A stretch of DNA of 64,000 nt from positions 114,828-178,827 of the forward strand of contig NZ_CALPCB010000006.1 in NCBI RefSeq assembly GCF_943192895.1, read 5' to 3'. The translations under genes and the position numbers were made by a program. Source of the DNA: Veillonella_A intestinalis (GTDB lineage: Bacteria; Bacillota; Negativicutes; Veillonellales; Veillonellaceae). Below, in pieces: positions 35,149-43,050 of this stretch (position 1 is the stretch's first letter; every line of letters starts with the position of its first letter). The notes under the pieces were generated by a model. The model saw only the letters and a program-made list of their open reading frames with translations, had not been told where the DNA came from and searched no databases.

Positions 35149-35513
35149 TCAGCCTCCTTAGGTGTACGTGCTTTTAATTCAAGAGCCATTTTACCAGTTC
35201 CTTTACCATCAGGACTCCCATGAGTATAGCCCACTACATCAAAATATTCTGCACATGCCTCTGCAATTGCTTCGTAATCTTCATTCTTACTTTTAGTACA
35301 AGTAGAAATATGAACTACATCTACCCCTTTTTTCCGTAAGGTAGCTATCTTCTTAGCTAAATCACCACCTGAATGAGTAAAACCAACTAACTCAATTTCC
35401 TCATTTTCATAACGAGCAAACGAATCTCGTTTTCCCATAAAAGCACCTAAACAACCACCACAGGAGCAGCGTTGCATGGTATCTTCATTAACTAAAATTG
35501 CTATTTTTTTCAT
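35145..35513 (-). CDS. CGGC-domain protein, putative metal-binding
   Basis: 122 residues with CSCGGC at about 16-21 near the start and later HISTCTKSK. These match the CGGC-domain family of small predicted metal-binding proteins with unknown function. No signal peptide or membrane segment. Its stop overlaps the start of the purine permease, so the pair is coupled; the reason for this pairing is unknown. Confidence 0.8.
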   Translation of the reverse strand: MKKIAILVNEDTMQRCSCGGCLGAFMGKRDSFARYENEEIELVGFTHSGGDLAKKIATLRKKGVDVVHISTCTKSKNEDYEAIAEACAEYFDVVGYTHGSPDGKGTGKMALELKARTPKEAE

Positions 35514-35713
35514 TCTATCTCCTTAACTTAATTAGACGAGTACTTACTTTATAGCTTACCACAAATATAAAATAATTTAGCACTTATAAACTATATTCCA
35601 TAATTCATATTTTTCATTAATAAATTGCTTTTAAATCATTGATATTATTCAAGAAGAAGCGTACAATGAAACTATAATATCGTTCGGATTATAATTATAT
35701 AAGGAGGTTTACT

Positions 35714-36868
35714 ATGGCTTACACAACATTTCGCATTCCTAACACAATTATTCACGGCAATGACGCCCTCTGTCATCTAGCTAAACTTGAAGGTAAGCGC
35801 GCTACTATCGTAACTGGTGGCAACTCTATGCGCCGTTTCGGTTTCTTAGATGAAACTAAAGCCCAACTTGAAAAGGCAGGCATGGAAGTGCAAATCATTG
35901 ACGGCGTAGAACCAGATCCCTCCATCAAAACCTGTATTGAAGGGGGCGCTAAAATGGCTGAATTTCAGCCAGACTGGATTGTGGCATTAGGTGGCGGCTC
36001 CCCTATGGATGCAGCCAAAATTATGTGGGTATACTATGAGTATCCAGGGTATGACTTTATGGAACTTGTAAAATTTAATTTCCCTAAATTGCGCACCAAA
36101 GCAAAGCTAATTTGTATTCCTTCCACTAGCGGCACCGCTTCTGAAATCACTGCTTTTAGTGTAATCACTGATACAGAAAATAATATTAAATATCCACTCG
36201 TATCACCAGATATGGTCCCTGATATTGCCCTCTTAGATAATCGTATCCCCGCTAAAATGCCACCACTTATTACGGCTCAAACTGGTATGGATGTTATGAC
36301 TCATGCCGTTGAAGCCTATGTATCAAAAGCAGCCGATGACTACACTGACCCATTAGCACTTCATGCGATTCAACTTATTTTTGAATACTTAGAAACAGCT
36401 TACAAAGAGCCAGATAATATGGTCGCTCGTGAAAAAATCCACAACGCTTCCACTATGGCAGGTATGGCCTTTACGAACGCTTCGTTAGGCATTGTACACA
36501 GTATGGCACATAAAATTGGTGGTGAATTCCATCTTACTCACGGCGAAGCGAATGCCATCTTATTGCCATATATTATTCAATACAATAAAAAAGCTACCTC
36601 CAAATATGCTAAATTAGAAGGTATTTTAGGTATTGATAGCCTAGAAGATGCTATATGGAATCTAAACCAACGGCTTGGTCTAACACGAACTATTAAAGAA
36701 GGACAAAATACAGTAATTAGCGAAGCAGACTTTAATGCAGTGCTTGACCGTATGAGCCCACGGGCTGTCGAAGATGCTTGCACATTAACTAACCCACGTA
36801 AACCTACTGTAGAAGATATTAAAAAGATTTACGAAGCAGCCTATTATGGCAAACCTATCGACTTTTAA
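35714..36868 (+). CDS. Iron-containing alcohol dehydrogenase
   Basis: 384 residues with NAD(P)-binding ALGGGSPMDAAKIMW, the motif IPSTSGTASEITAFSVITD, and metal ligands in TGMDVMTHAVEAY and HSMAHKIGGEFHLTHGEAN. It resembles the family including 1-propanol and butanol dehydrogenases and reduces aldehydes to alcohols or the reverse. It is the second such enzyme in the window, after EutG, and stands alone with an AAGGAGG site and its own terminator. Confidence 0.9.
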   Translation: MAYTTFRIPNTIIHGNDALCHLAKLEGKRATIVTGGNSMRRFGFLDETKAQLEKAGMEVQIIDGVEPDPSIKTCIEGGAKMAEFQPDWIVALGGGSPMDAAKIMWVYYEYPGYDFMELVKFNFPKLRTKAKLICIPSTSGTASEITAFSVITDTENNIKYPLVSPDMVPDIALLDNRIPAKMPPLITAQTGMDVMTHAVEAYVSKAADDYTDPLALHAIQLIFEYLETAYKEPDNMVAREKIHNASTMAGMAFTNASLGIVHSMAHKIGGEFHLTHGEANAILLPYIIQYNKKATSKYAKLEGILGIDSLEDAIWNLNQRLGLTRTIKEGQNTVISEADFNAVLDRMSPRAVEDACTLTNPRKPTVEDIKKIYEAAYYGKPIDF

Positions 36869-36931
36869 TAGGTAATACAACAGAGTCTTAACTCATATAA
36901 ACAAAATGTCTACTCACTTAAAAAAAATGAT

Positions 36932-36967
36932 AAACGCGGTTTGAGCCCCTCGGTTCAAACCGCGTTT
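36932..36967. terminator. Bidirectional terminator after the alcohol dehydrogenase
   Basis: AAACGCGGTTTGA pairs with TCAAACCGCGTTT, with T-runs on the plus side and an ATCATTTTTTTT tract on the minus side. It serves the dehydrogenase and possibly the convergent lysR-type gene. Confidence 0.9.
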
Positions 36968-37061
36968 TTAATCACTACTTACATATCACTATAGCAAAGT
37001 ATAAGGAATGGGTAATCCATTATAAAATTTTACTCGCACTATAGCTTTGTGCACATCAATA

Positions 37062-37958
37062 TTACTGACCTACTTTTTGTACAATATAATCCATAAATGT
37101 CTTCATTGTATCCCATTTAGAATTATTATTACGATATACGAAGCAAACCTGTAAATTTAATGGCTTAGCTAGTGCATAAAAACCTTCCGTAATGCCTAAC
37201 GTATCCAATAAGTGACGAGAAATTAACGCCCCCGCATCATTGCGTTGACAATAATCAATCATAGCATATGGATTAGACAAACGAACTAATTGAGGCAAGG
37301 ATTGACGACCTTCTTCAGAGAAGTAAGATTTCAATCGATGACTCATAAAATATTTAGGCGGGTACATTACCATTGGATAATCTAATAATTCTTCACAAGT
37401 TAATTGCTTGTCTCCTAGAAATTCACGTCTTGGTGCATAATAAACAACCGAGTCTTCACGAATAGCAATACTTTCATAGCTACTCATATCCTTGTTATTT
37501 GGTAAGTAACAAGTTCCAATATCGATACGGTTTTCACGAAGATCTAGCAACATTTCCTCTTCTTCCATGTCATAAATGGAAATAGAGAAATTTGGATTAG
37601 CTTGTTGAAAATATGATACATGAGCATTCATCCGTACGTCGCCAATGCTACGCAAAATTCCGACATTTAACATAGGTCGTTCCAATTTATTCGCTAAACG
37701 GATGCTATGAATAGCTCGTTCTAGCGTTTCAATGATATGCTCCGCCTCTGGTAAGAACTTTTCACCTTCTGCTGTTAGTCGGCTACCACGAGTGGATCGG
37801 GCGATTAACTTAACCCCCACTAAGCGTTCCAATTTTTTCATCTGCGCACTAAAAGCAGATTGTGTAATGTTAGCAGCTTGAGCCGCTAACGTAAAATTGC
37901 CCATTTTGCTATACGTGATAAAACTTTGCAACTCTTGCAGAGTAGGTAGTTCATCCAT
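37062..37958 (-). CDS. LysR-type transcriptional regulator
   Basis: 298 residues from the ATG at 37958 with AAGGAG upstream. The winged helix-turn-helix at about 1-65 reads LQELQSFITYSKMGNFTLAA and ITQSAFSAQMKKLERLVGV; the remainder is a two-lobed effector-binding domain with RSTRGSRLTAEGEKF at the junction. Its target and inducer are unknown. It is convergent with the alcohol dehydrogenase and divergent from rpsD. Confidence 0.88.
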   Translation of the reverse strand: MDELPTLQELQSFITYSKMGNFTLAAQAANITQSAFSAQMKKLERLVGVKLIARSTRGSRLTAEGEKFLPEAEHIIETLERAIHSIRLANKLERPMLNVGILRSIGDVRMNAHVSYFQQANPNFSISIYDMEEEEMLLDLRENRIDIGTCYLPNNKDMSSYESIAIREDSVVYYAPRREFLGDKQLTCEELLDYPMVMYPPKYFMSHRLKSYFSEEGRQSLPQLVRLSNPYAMIDYCQRNDAGALISRHLLDTLGITEGFYALAKPLNLQVCFVYRNNNSKWDTMKTFMDYIVQKVGQ

Positions 37959-38539
37959 TCGTATCATCTCCTTTTTACGCAATACATAATCATACGTTCA
38001 TAATTAATACTAAAAAATACCCCCATTAATAATTGAAGGTATCTCTTTTTTCTTTACCTTAGTATACCATGTATTCATTAATTTAGAAAAGAGATAGATA
38101 CAAAAATTTTACATTTTTATCACTTTAATGAATTAAAAGAGGCTTACTACAACTGAATTTATCAACTGTCTATTGTTAAATAACATTTATACTATACTAA
38201 AGCAATGAGATTATTTTCCCCTTTTTAATGTATATAATTAAAACAAACATAACTGTTAAATTTTCTTATAATTTTCTATTTCAAAAACCTGTCAGAAACT
38301 CATATATTTTTCACAATATGCAAAATATTGGCATATAAATTCAACAAAACTCTATTTTCTTCTATAAAGAGCTTTTAAAAAGCCCTTTGCACTATTTGTG
38401 TAAATACCTACTATAGAAGAATTGCAAAAAAGCTAGGAAATAATTGACACTGAACTTGTATTTGTGCTATTATTATCGAGTACCTTTCTGAGTACACTAA
38501 TTTTATATTTTTTATTTTTAATCATGAGGTGATAATCAC
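37959..38539. other. Intergenic region between the LysR gene and rpsD
   Basis: About 580 AT-rich bases. It holds the rpsD promoter near 38444-38473 and a small hairpin near 38365-38392 (AAAG-A-GCTTTT and its complement). No ORF or known RNA was recognised in the rest. Confidence 0.5.
38444..38473 (+). promoter_or_regulatory. rpsD promoter
   Basis: TTGACA at 38444-38449, 18-base spacer, TATTAT at 38468-38473. The leader of about 60 bases contains GAGTAC twice before the GAGGTGA ribosome binding site. Confidence 0.75.
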
Positions 38540-39127
38540 ATGGCAACGAGAAGAGAAGCACGCTTTAAGTTATGTCGTCGCTTCGGTGTGAACGTTTTCG
38601 GTCACTCCAAAGCTTTAAAGCGCGTAAAAAAAGACCAACGTCAGAAAAAAATGTCTGAATATGGCACACAATTATTAGAAAAACAAAAAGTTAAAGCATA
38701 CTACAACTTGCTAGAACGCCAGTTCGTACGCTATTATGATAAAGCGAAAAAAATGCAAGGTGTTACCGGCGAAAACATGTTAATCTTGTTAGAATGCCGT
38801 CTTGACAATCTTGTATATCGCATCGGTTTTGGTAACTCCATCCGTCAATCCCGTCAGATGGTTAACCATGGCCACGTTCTTGTTAACGGTCGTCGCGTAG
38901 ACATTCCTTCCTACCAGTGCAAACCTGGTGATGTAATCGAACTTCGCGAAGCATCCCGTGACAACGAAATGTTCAAATCTAACTTCCAGGAACTTCGTTC
39001 TTTCGAACTTCCTTACATTACTAAAGAATTAGAAGCTTTCAAAGGTACTTTAACTCGCCTTCCTGAACGTGCTGAACTTCCAATCGAAGTTAACGAAACG
39101 CTCATCGTCGAATTGTACTCCAAATAA
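38540..39127 (+). CDS. rpsD: 30S ribosomal protein S4
   Basis: 195 residues with the S4 domain RLDNLVYRIGFGNSIRQSRQMVNHGHVLVNG and an N-terminal domain with only one cysteine (LCRRFG), so it is the zinc-free form. S4 starts 30S assembly and regulates its own operon in many bacteria. In most Firmicutes rpsD is either alone or in the alpha operon; here it stands alone on the plus strand, about 10 kb from the alpha operon in this window, with its own promoter and terminator. Confidence 0.97.
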   Translation: MATRREARFKLCRRFGVNVFGHSKALKRVKKDQRQKKMSEYGTQLLEKQKVKAYYNLLERQFVRYYDKAKKMQGVTGENMLILLECRLDNLVYRIGFGNSIRQSRQMVNHGHVLVNGRRVDIPSYQCKPGDVIELREASRDNEMFKSNFQELRSFELPYITKELEAFKGTLTRLPERAELPIEVNETLIVELYSK

Positions 39128-39141
39128 TAGCTTGCTATTTC

Positions 39142-39168
39142 AAGCCTCCCTTTTGGGAGGCTTTTTTA
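39142..39168 (+). terminator. rpsD terminator
   Basis: AAGCCTCCC-TTTT-GGGAGGCTT followed by TTTTATT, about 15 bases after the rpsD stop. Confidence 0.93.
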
Positions 39169-39230
39169 TTATAATGCGATGTAAACCAATTAGAATCATT
39201 TAAAATAATTATTTTAAATACTCATTTACA

Positions 39231-39298
39231 ATAATCAGCAAGAACAATCAGTAAATCTAATCAGCAAAAGCAATCTGTAAAACTAATCAGCTAAAATA
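39231..39298. repeat. 26-bp imperfect tandem repeat
   Basis: Two full units (39231-39256 and 39257-39282) and a partial third (39283-39298), each built around TAATCAGCA and CAATC(A/T)GTAAA. Intergenic, downstream of the DUF362 gene. Confidence 0.7.
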
Positions 39299-39323
39299 CT
39301 AAGTAGAAAATCTACAAAAAAGC

Positions 39324-39364
39324 AACGGCTAGAAGTAAACTAATTAAGTCTACTCCTAGCCGTT
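39324..39364. terminator. Terminator downstream of the DUF362 ferredoxin gene
   Basis: AACGGCTAGAAGTA pairs with TACTCCTAGCCGTT (one mismatch), followed by T-runs on both strands (TTTTTAG on plus, GCTTTTTTG on minus). Confidence 0.8.
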
Positions 39365-39480
39365 TTTAGATTCTTTTTTATTTACTAAAATCAAATATTT
39401 CTACTCATTACAATTTGGTCTTGCTATTTGCTGAAATTGTTTATTTTTTGTACTCCCTATTTACTGCCATATATTTCAGT

Positions 39481-40584
39481 TTATTTTACTTCCACAATGG
39501 AGTAGCTTCGTGTACCTAAGCCTAATTGCTCAGCTCGTACTAAAGCAGCTTCCCAATCAGTTTCAGGCGCAATAGTATGGAAATGATCCCAACTTTTTTC
39601 TTCCTTTTCATCGAGCATACTACCTGGCATAGGTGGCTGCGCATTTACTTTATCCACACAAGCTTGATCTAAAGCCACTAAATCATAAGAGGCCATAATC
39701 CCTACGTCAGGTACGATTGGCATATCATTCTCACCATGGCAATCACAGTATGGTGATACATCCATAACAAAACTAATGTGGAATCGTGGACGATTGCGCA
39801 CAATAGCCGCTGTATATTCAGCCATTTTTTCACTTAATACAGTATTGGCTTCATCCCACATTGGTGAAATCGCATCTACTGGACATACACCAACACAACG
39901 ACCACAGCCCACACATTTTTCTTCAGTAATAAAAGACTTACCATCCGTAACATGAACCGCATCATGCGCACAATATTGTTCACATTTATGACAACCTACA
40001 CAAATTTCTTGCTGTACAAATGGTTTGCCCGCACTATGCTGTTCCATTTTACCAGCTCGGGAGCCACCACCCATACCAATGTTTTTAATTACGCCACCAA
40101 AGCCAGCTGCTTCATGGCCCTTAAAATGAGTAAGCGAAATAATAATATCCGCATCCATTAACGCACGCCCAATTTTAGCTTCTTTTACATGCTTTCCATC
40201 TGGCACTGGCACCAATACTTCATCTAACCCCTTAAGCCCATCTGCAATGACTACATGAGCCCCTGTATTATATGGATTAAAACCATTTTGATACGCCGAC
40301 TCTAAATGGTCAAGGGCATTTTTACGACCGCCTACATATAAAGTATTACAGTCTGTTAAGAATGGCTTGCCACCCCATTCTTTAATTAACTGAACGATTC
40401 GTGCTACATATTGAGGGCGAATAAAGGCTAAATTCCCTGGTTCTCCAAAATGTAATTTAATAGCCACATATTTATTGTTAAAATCAATTTTATCCATCCC
40501 TGCACGACGCACTAAGCGCTCTAATTTATCTAATAAACTTTCCCCTACTCGAGTCCGTAAGGACGTAAAAAATACCTCTGACAT
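39481..40584 (-). CDS. DUF362 protein with two 4Fe-4S clusters
   Basis: 367 residues. A DUF362 domain (about 1-190, with KLHFGEPGNLAFIRPQYV and SLTHFKGHEAAGFGG) is followed by two ferredoxin motifs, CVGCHKCEQYC and CVGCGRCVGVCP (about 195-240), and a conserved C-terminal part containing DVSPYCDCHGENDMP. It is probably a cytosolic iron-sulfur protein in electron transfer or cofactor handling; the substrate is unknown. It is a single gene. Confidence 0.82.
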   Translation of the reverse strand: MSEVFFTSLRTRVGESLLDKLERLVRRAGMDKIDFNNKYVAIKLHFGEPGNLAFIRPQYVARIVQLIKEWGGKPFLTDCNTLYVGGRKNALDHLESAYQNGFNPYNTGAHVVIADGLKGLDEVLVPVPDGKHVKEAKIGRALMDADIIISLTHFKGHEAAGFGGVIKNIGMGGGSRAGKMEQHSAGKPFVQQEICVGCHKCEQYCAHDAVHVTDGKSFITEEKCVGCGRCVGVCPVDAISPMWDEANTVLSEKMAEYTAAIVRNRPRFHISFVMDVSPYCDCHGENDMPIVPDVGIMASYDLVALDQACVDKVNAQPPMPGSMLDEKEEKSWDHFHTIAPETDWEAALVRAEQLGLGTRSYSIVEVK

Positions 40585-40706
40585 ACCTATGCCATCTCCT
40601 TTACTTTTTACAAAGAAATTATAGCCTCCTCAGGCTCAATTAACTCTATTTATATTATATCAAATATAGCCGTAATTGAGAAAGAATTGATATATACCTT
40701 TTTATC

Positions 40707-40772
40707 AATTTAGCCCATATTCCTTTTATTTAATTTAGTCCATATTTCTTTTTATTCAATTTAGTCCATACT
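40707..40772. repeat. 25-26-bp imperfect tandem repeat upstream of the DUF362 gene
   Basis: Units AATTTAG(C/T)CCATATT plus a T-rich spacer at 40707-40731 and 40732-40757, with a partial third to 40772. Different in sequence from the repeat on the other side of the gene but of nearly the same unit length. Confidence 0.7.
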
Positions 40773-40786
40773 ACTCTATTAAAAAA

Positions 40787-40852
40787 ATAGGCTCCTTTGG
40801 ATGTCCAGTGATTATATAAACATTATATAAATTAGAACCCATAAGAGCCTAT
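40787..40852 (-). terminator. queTF terminator
   Basis: ATAGGCTC (40787-40794) and GAGCCTAT (40845-40852) close a long hairpin followed on the minus strand by TTTTTTTAA. It lies about 70 bases after the queF stop. Confidence 0.75.
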
Positions 40853-40919
40853 CTTATCTAAATCTTTAATTTTTTAAATTACACAACACCATAAAACGCA
40901 ACCACTTATCAATACCATA

Positions 40920-41417
40920 CTAGCGATATGCTACACGTTCTGGCTGCATATCATGGAAATGTAAACGTTCTTTGGCTACCTGTTCCCATTCTGTCCCTGG
41001 TTTGCCATAATTAGCATAAGGATCAATAGCTAAACCACCACGAGGCGTAAATTTCCCCCACACTTCAATATATTTAGGGCTCATTAAGGCAATTAAGTCC
41101 TTCATAATAATATTTACACAATCTTCGTGAAAATCGCCATGATTGCGGAAACTAAACAAATAAAGCTTTAAGGACTTACTTTCTACTAAACGCTCATCAG
41201 GCACATAGGAAATATAAATTGTCGCAAAATCAGGCTGCCCAGTCATAGGACAAAGACTGGTAAATTCTGGACAATTAAATTTAACAAAGTAATCATTATT
41301 AGGATGTTTATTAGGAAATGCTTCTAGCACATCTGGCGCATAGTCAGTTGGATAGGTTGTACTTTGCCCTAATCCATGTACACCTTGCAATTCTTCACTT
41401 GTTCTACCGCTTGCCAT
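40920..41417 (-). CDS. queF: NADPH-dependent preQ0 reductase QueF
   Basis: 165 residues, the short (unimodular) QueF. The active-site Cys lies in FTSLCPMTGQPDFA, and the substrate/NADPH region reads ESKSLKLYLFSFRNHGDFHE. It reduces 7-cyano-7-deazaguanine to preQ1 in queuosine synthesis. Its ATG lies inside the last codons of queT (14-base overlap) with GGGAGG upstream. Confidence 0.95.
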   Translation of the reverse strand: MASGRTSEELQGVHGLGQSTTYPTDYAPDVLEAFPNKHPNNDYFVKFNCPEFTSLCPMTGQPDFATIYISYVPDERLVESKSLKLYLFSFRNHGDFHEDCVNIIMKDLIALMSPKYIEVWGKFTPRGGLAIDPYANYGKPGTEWEQVAKERLHFHDMQPERVAYR

Positions 41418-41955
41418 ATGATGGCACCTCCCTTTGTAAATCTATGTCATCCTCCACCACAACTGGTGTTGTACCCATAATTAAATGGCTAAAACGTTCT
41501 AAGCCATTTACAATAAAAAAGCTCACTACTGCAGAAATCCCTTGCCCCACTAATAAAGAGGATACTAATACTACATAAGGCACGCCTAAAATAGGAGATA
41601 GCCATAAAGGAACTACTAAACTTGGTACCAATGTAATAAATGGAATAACAATCCAATTACCAAGTCCCATCCGCTTCCCTAATACAATACCACTCGTAGT
41701 AACTAGACCTACTATACAGCCCCCAATGGCATCAATCGGACCTAAGCCCCCCATGATTAAATTACTAATCAAATTGCCAAAGCCAAAGGCCAAAATAGAA
41801 AATGGAAATAAAGCGGCCAAACCATATAGCGCCGTAGCAATACGCACCTGATATTGACCGAACGCAAAGCCTTGCGTGACCATCATAATCACAATATACA
41901 AGGCTAAACATAGACCTGAAATAGTCAGCTTTTTTGTTGTACTTAAAGTATTCAT
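41404..41955 (-). CDS. queT: Queuosine-precursor ECF transporter S component QueT
   Basis: 183 residues from the ATG at 41955, which follows the AAGGAG embedded in the preQ1 riboswitch; the longer open frame would start inside the aptamer. Five to six membrane segments and the S-component motif region LTISGLCLALYIVIMM. QueT captures queuine or preQ1-type precursors and would use the shared ECF module encoded at 46233-48734. Coupled to queF. Confidence 0.9.
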   Translation of the reverse strand: MNTLSTTKKLTISGLCLALYIVIMMVTQGFAFGQYQVRIATALYGLAALFPFSILAFGFGNLISNLIMGGLGPIDAIGGCIVGLVTTSGIVLGKRMGLGNWIVIPFITLVPSLVVPLWLSPILGVPYVVLVSSLLVGQGISAVVSFFIVNGLERFSHLIMGTTPVVVEDDIDLQREVPSYGKR

Positions 41956-41963
41956 TTTTAAAA

Positions 41964-42006
41964 TCTCCTTAGTTTTATTTAAAGACAGGATGGTTACGAA
42001 CTGTCT
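41964..42006 (-). promoter_or_regulatory. preQ1-I riboswitch
   Basis: Minus strand: AGACAG, loop TTCGTAACCATC, CTGTCT, then an A-rich tail TTTAAATAAAACTAAGGAG that includes the ribosome binding site of queT. Stem, loop and tail match the preQ1-I aptamer, whose pseudoknot hides the ribosome binding site when preQ1 is bound. Confidence 0.9.
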
Positions 42007-42019
42007 CACTACATACATG

Positions 42020-42051
42020 CTAACAGGCGATACCTACGCATCGCCTGTTAG
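42020..42051 (-). other. Perfect 12-bp hairpin in the queT leader
   Basis: CTAACAGGCGAT (42020-42031) pairs with ATCGCCTGTTAG (42040-42051), loop of eight. It sits directly 5' of the preQ1 aptamer, between a TATAAT (42077-42072) and the riboswitch, and has no T-run. Confidence 0.7.
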
Positions 42052-42170
42052 TGGTGTAACATCTACGACTTATTATATCATAAACTGTTACCGTATGTAA
42101 TTGATTTTATATAGAAAAAGTTAAATTTACAAAAACTTGCTCACCTTTTCTATCACCAAATTCAATCTAA

Positions 42171-43049
42171 TTATTTAAATTCATCGCATAAGCCTTGGAA
42201 CATAGTTGCATCTGGTTTTACTACATCATGTACCAATGCACGAGCATGAGGTCCACCATTAGCATCAGCTAATGCTTTTTCGAAGCATGGTTTAGTTGTA
42301 TCTTGATAAATTAAACCAGTCAATAACCCTTGATAGTCACCTAATGTTTTTAAAGCTTCTGCACGATTAGAAGGATCATAGCCTTCGATTTTTGTTAATG
42401 AAGTTAAGTTATCTTTAAAATAATCGTAACCATTACGTTTATTATATGTTACGCATGGGCTAAATACGTTAATGAAAGAGAACCCTTCATGTTGCATACC
42501 TTGTTTGATTAGTTCTACTAATTCAGCACGGTTTGTCATGTAGCCTTGTGCTACAAATGTAGCGCCCGCAGCAATTGCAGTTTCGCAAATTGGCAATGGA
42601 GACTCAAAGGAACCATGTGGTGATGTTTTTGTTACAAAACCAATGTCAGAACGAGGGGATGTTTGCCCTTTTGTTAAGCCATATACATGGTTGTCCATAA
42701 CAACATAGGTAATATTTACATTACGTTTAAATGCATGGATAGTGTGTCCCATACCGATAGCGAAAGCATCACCGTCACCACCGCAAACAACAACATCTAA
42801 ATCTTGGTTAGCTAATTTTACACCTTGTGCATATGGTAACGCACGACCATGTGTAGTATGGGCACCGTAAGCATAGAAATAGCCACCAATACGGCTAGAA
42901 CAACCAATACCAGAGATAACAGCTAATTTTTCAGGAGAAATATCTAACTGAGTCACAGCATCAGTAATGGCCGCTTGTACCCCATAGTGACCACAACCAG
43001 GGCACCAGTTAGGGCGAATATCATTTCTAAAATCAGTCACTTGAGCCAT
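42171..43049 (-). CDS. korB: 2-oxoacid:ferredoxin oxidoreductase, beta subunit
   Basis: 292 residues from the ATG at 43049 with AAGGAGG upstream (the open frame to 43109 lies within korA). CPGCGHYG near 15-22 and the thiamine-diphosphate motif CGGDGDAFAIGMGH are typical of KorB/PorB. With the alpha subunit it oxidatively decarboxylates a 2-oxoacid, most likely 2-oxoglutarate, and reduces ferredoxin. The start is one base from the korA stop. Confidence 0.92.
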   Translation of the reverse strand: MAQVTDFRNDIRPNWCPGCGHYGVQAAITDAVTQLDISPEKLAVISGIGCSSRIGGYFYAYGAHTTHGRALPYAQGVKLANQDLDVVVCGGDGDAFAIGMGHTIHAFKRNVNITYVVMDNHVYGLTKGQTSPRSDIGFVTKTSPHGSFESPLPICETAIAAGATFVAQGYMTNRAELVELIKQGMQHEGFSFINVFSPCVTYNKRNGYDYFKDNLTSLTKIEGYDPSNRAEALKTLGDYQGLLTGLIYQDTTKPCFEKALADANGGPHARALVHDVVKPDATMFQGLCDEFK

Positions 43050-43050
43050 A

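Noticed and set aside
39231..40772. CRISPR array
   Set aside because: The repeats are direct tandems without spacers, only two to three units, and there are no cas genes.
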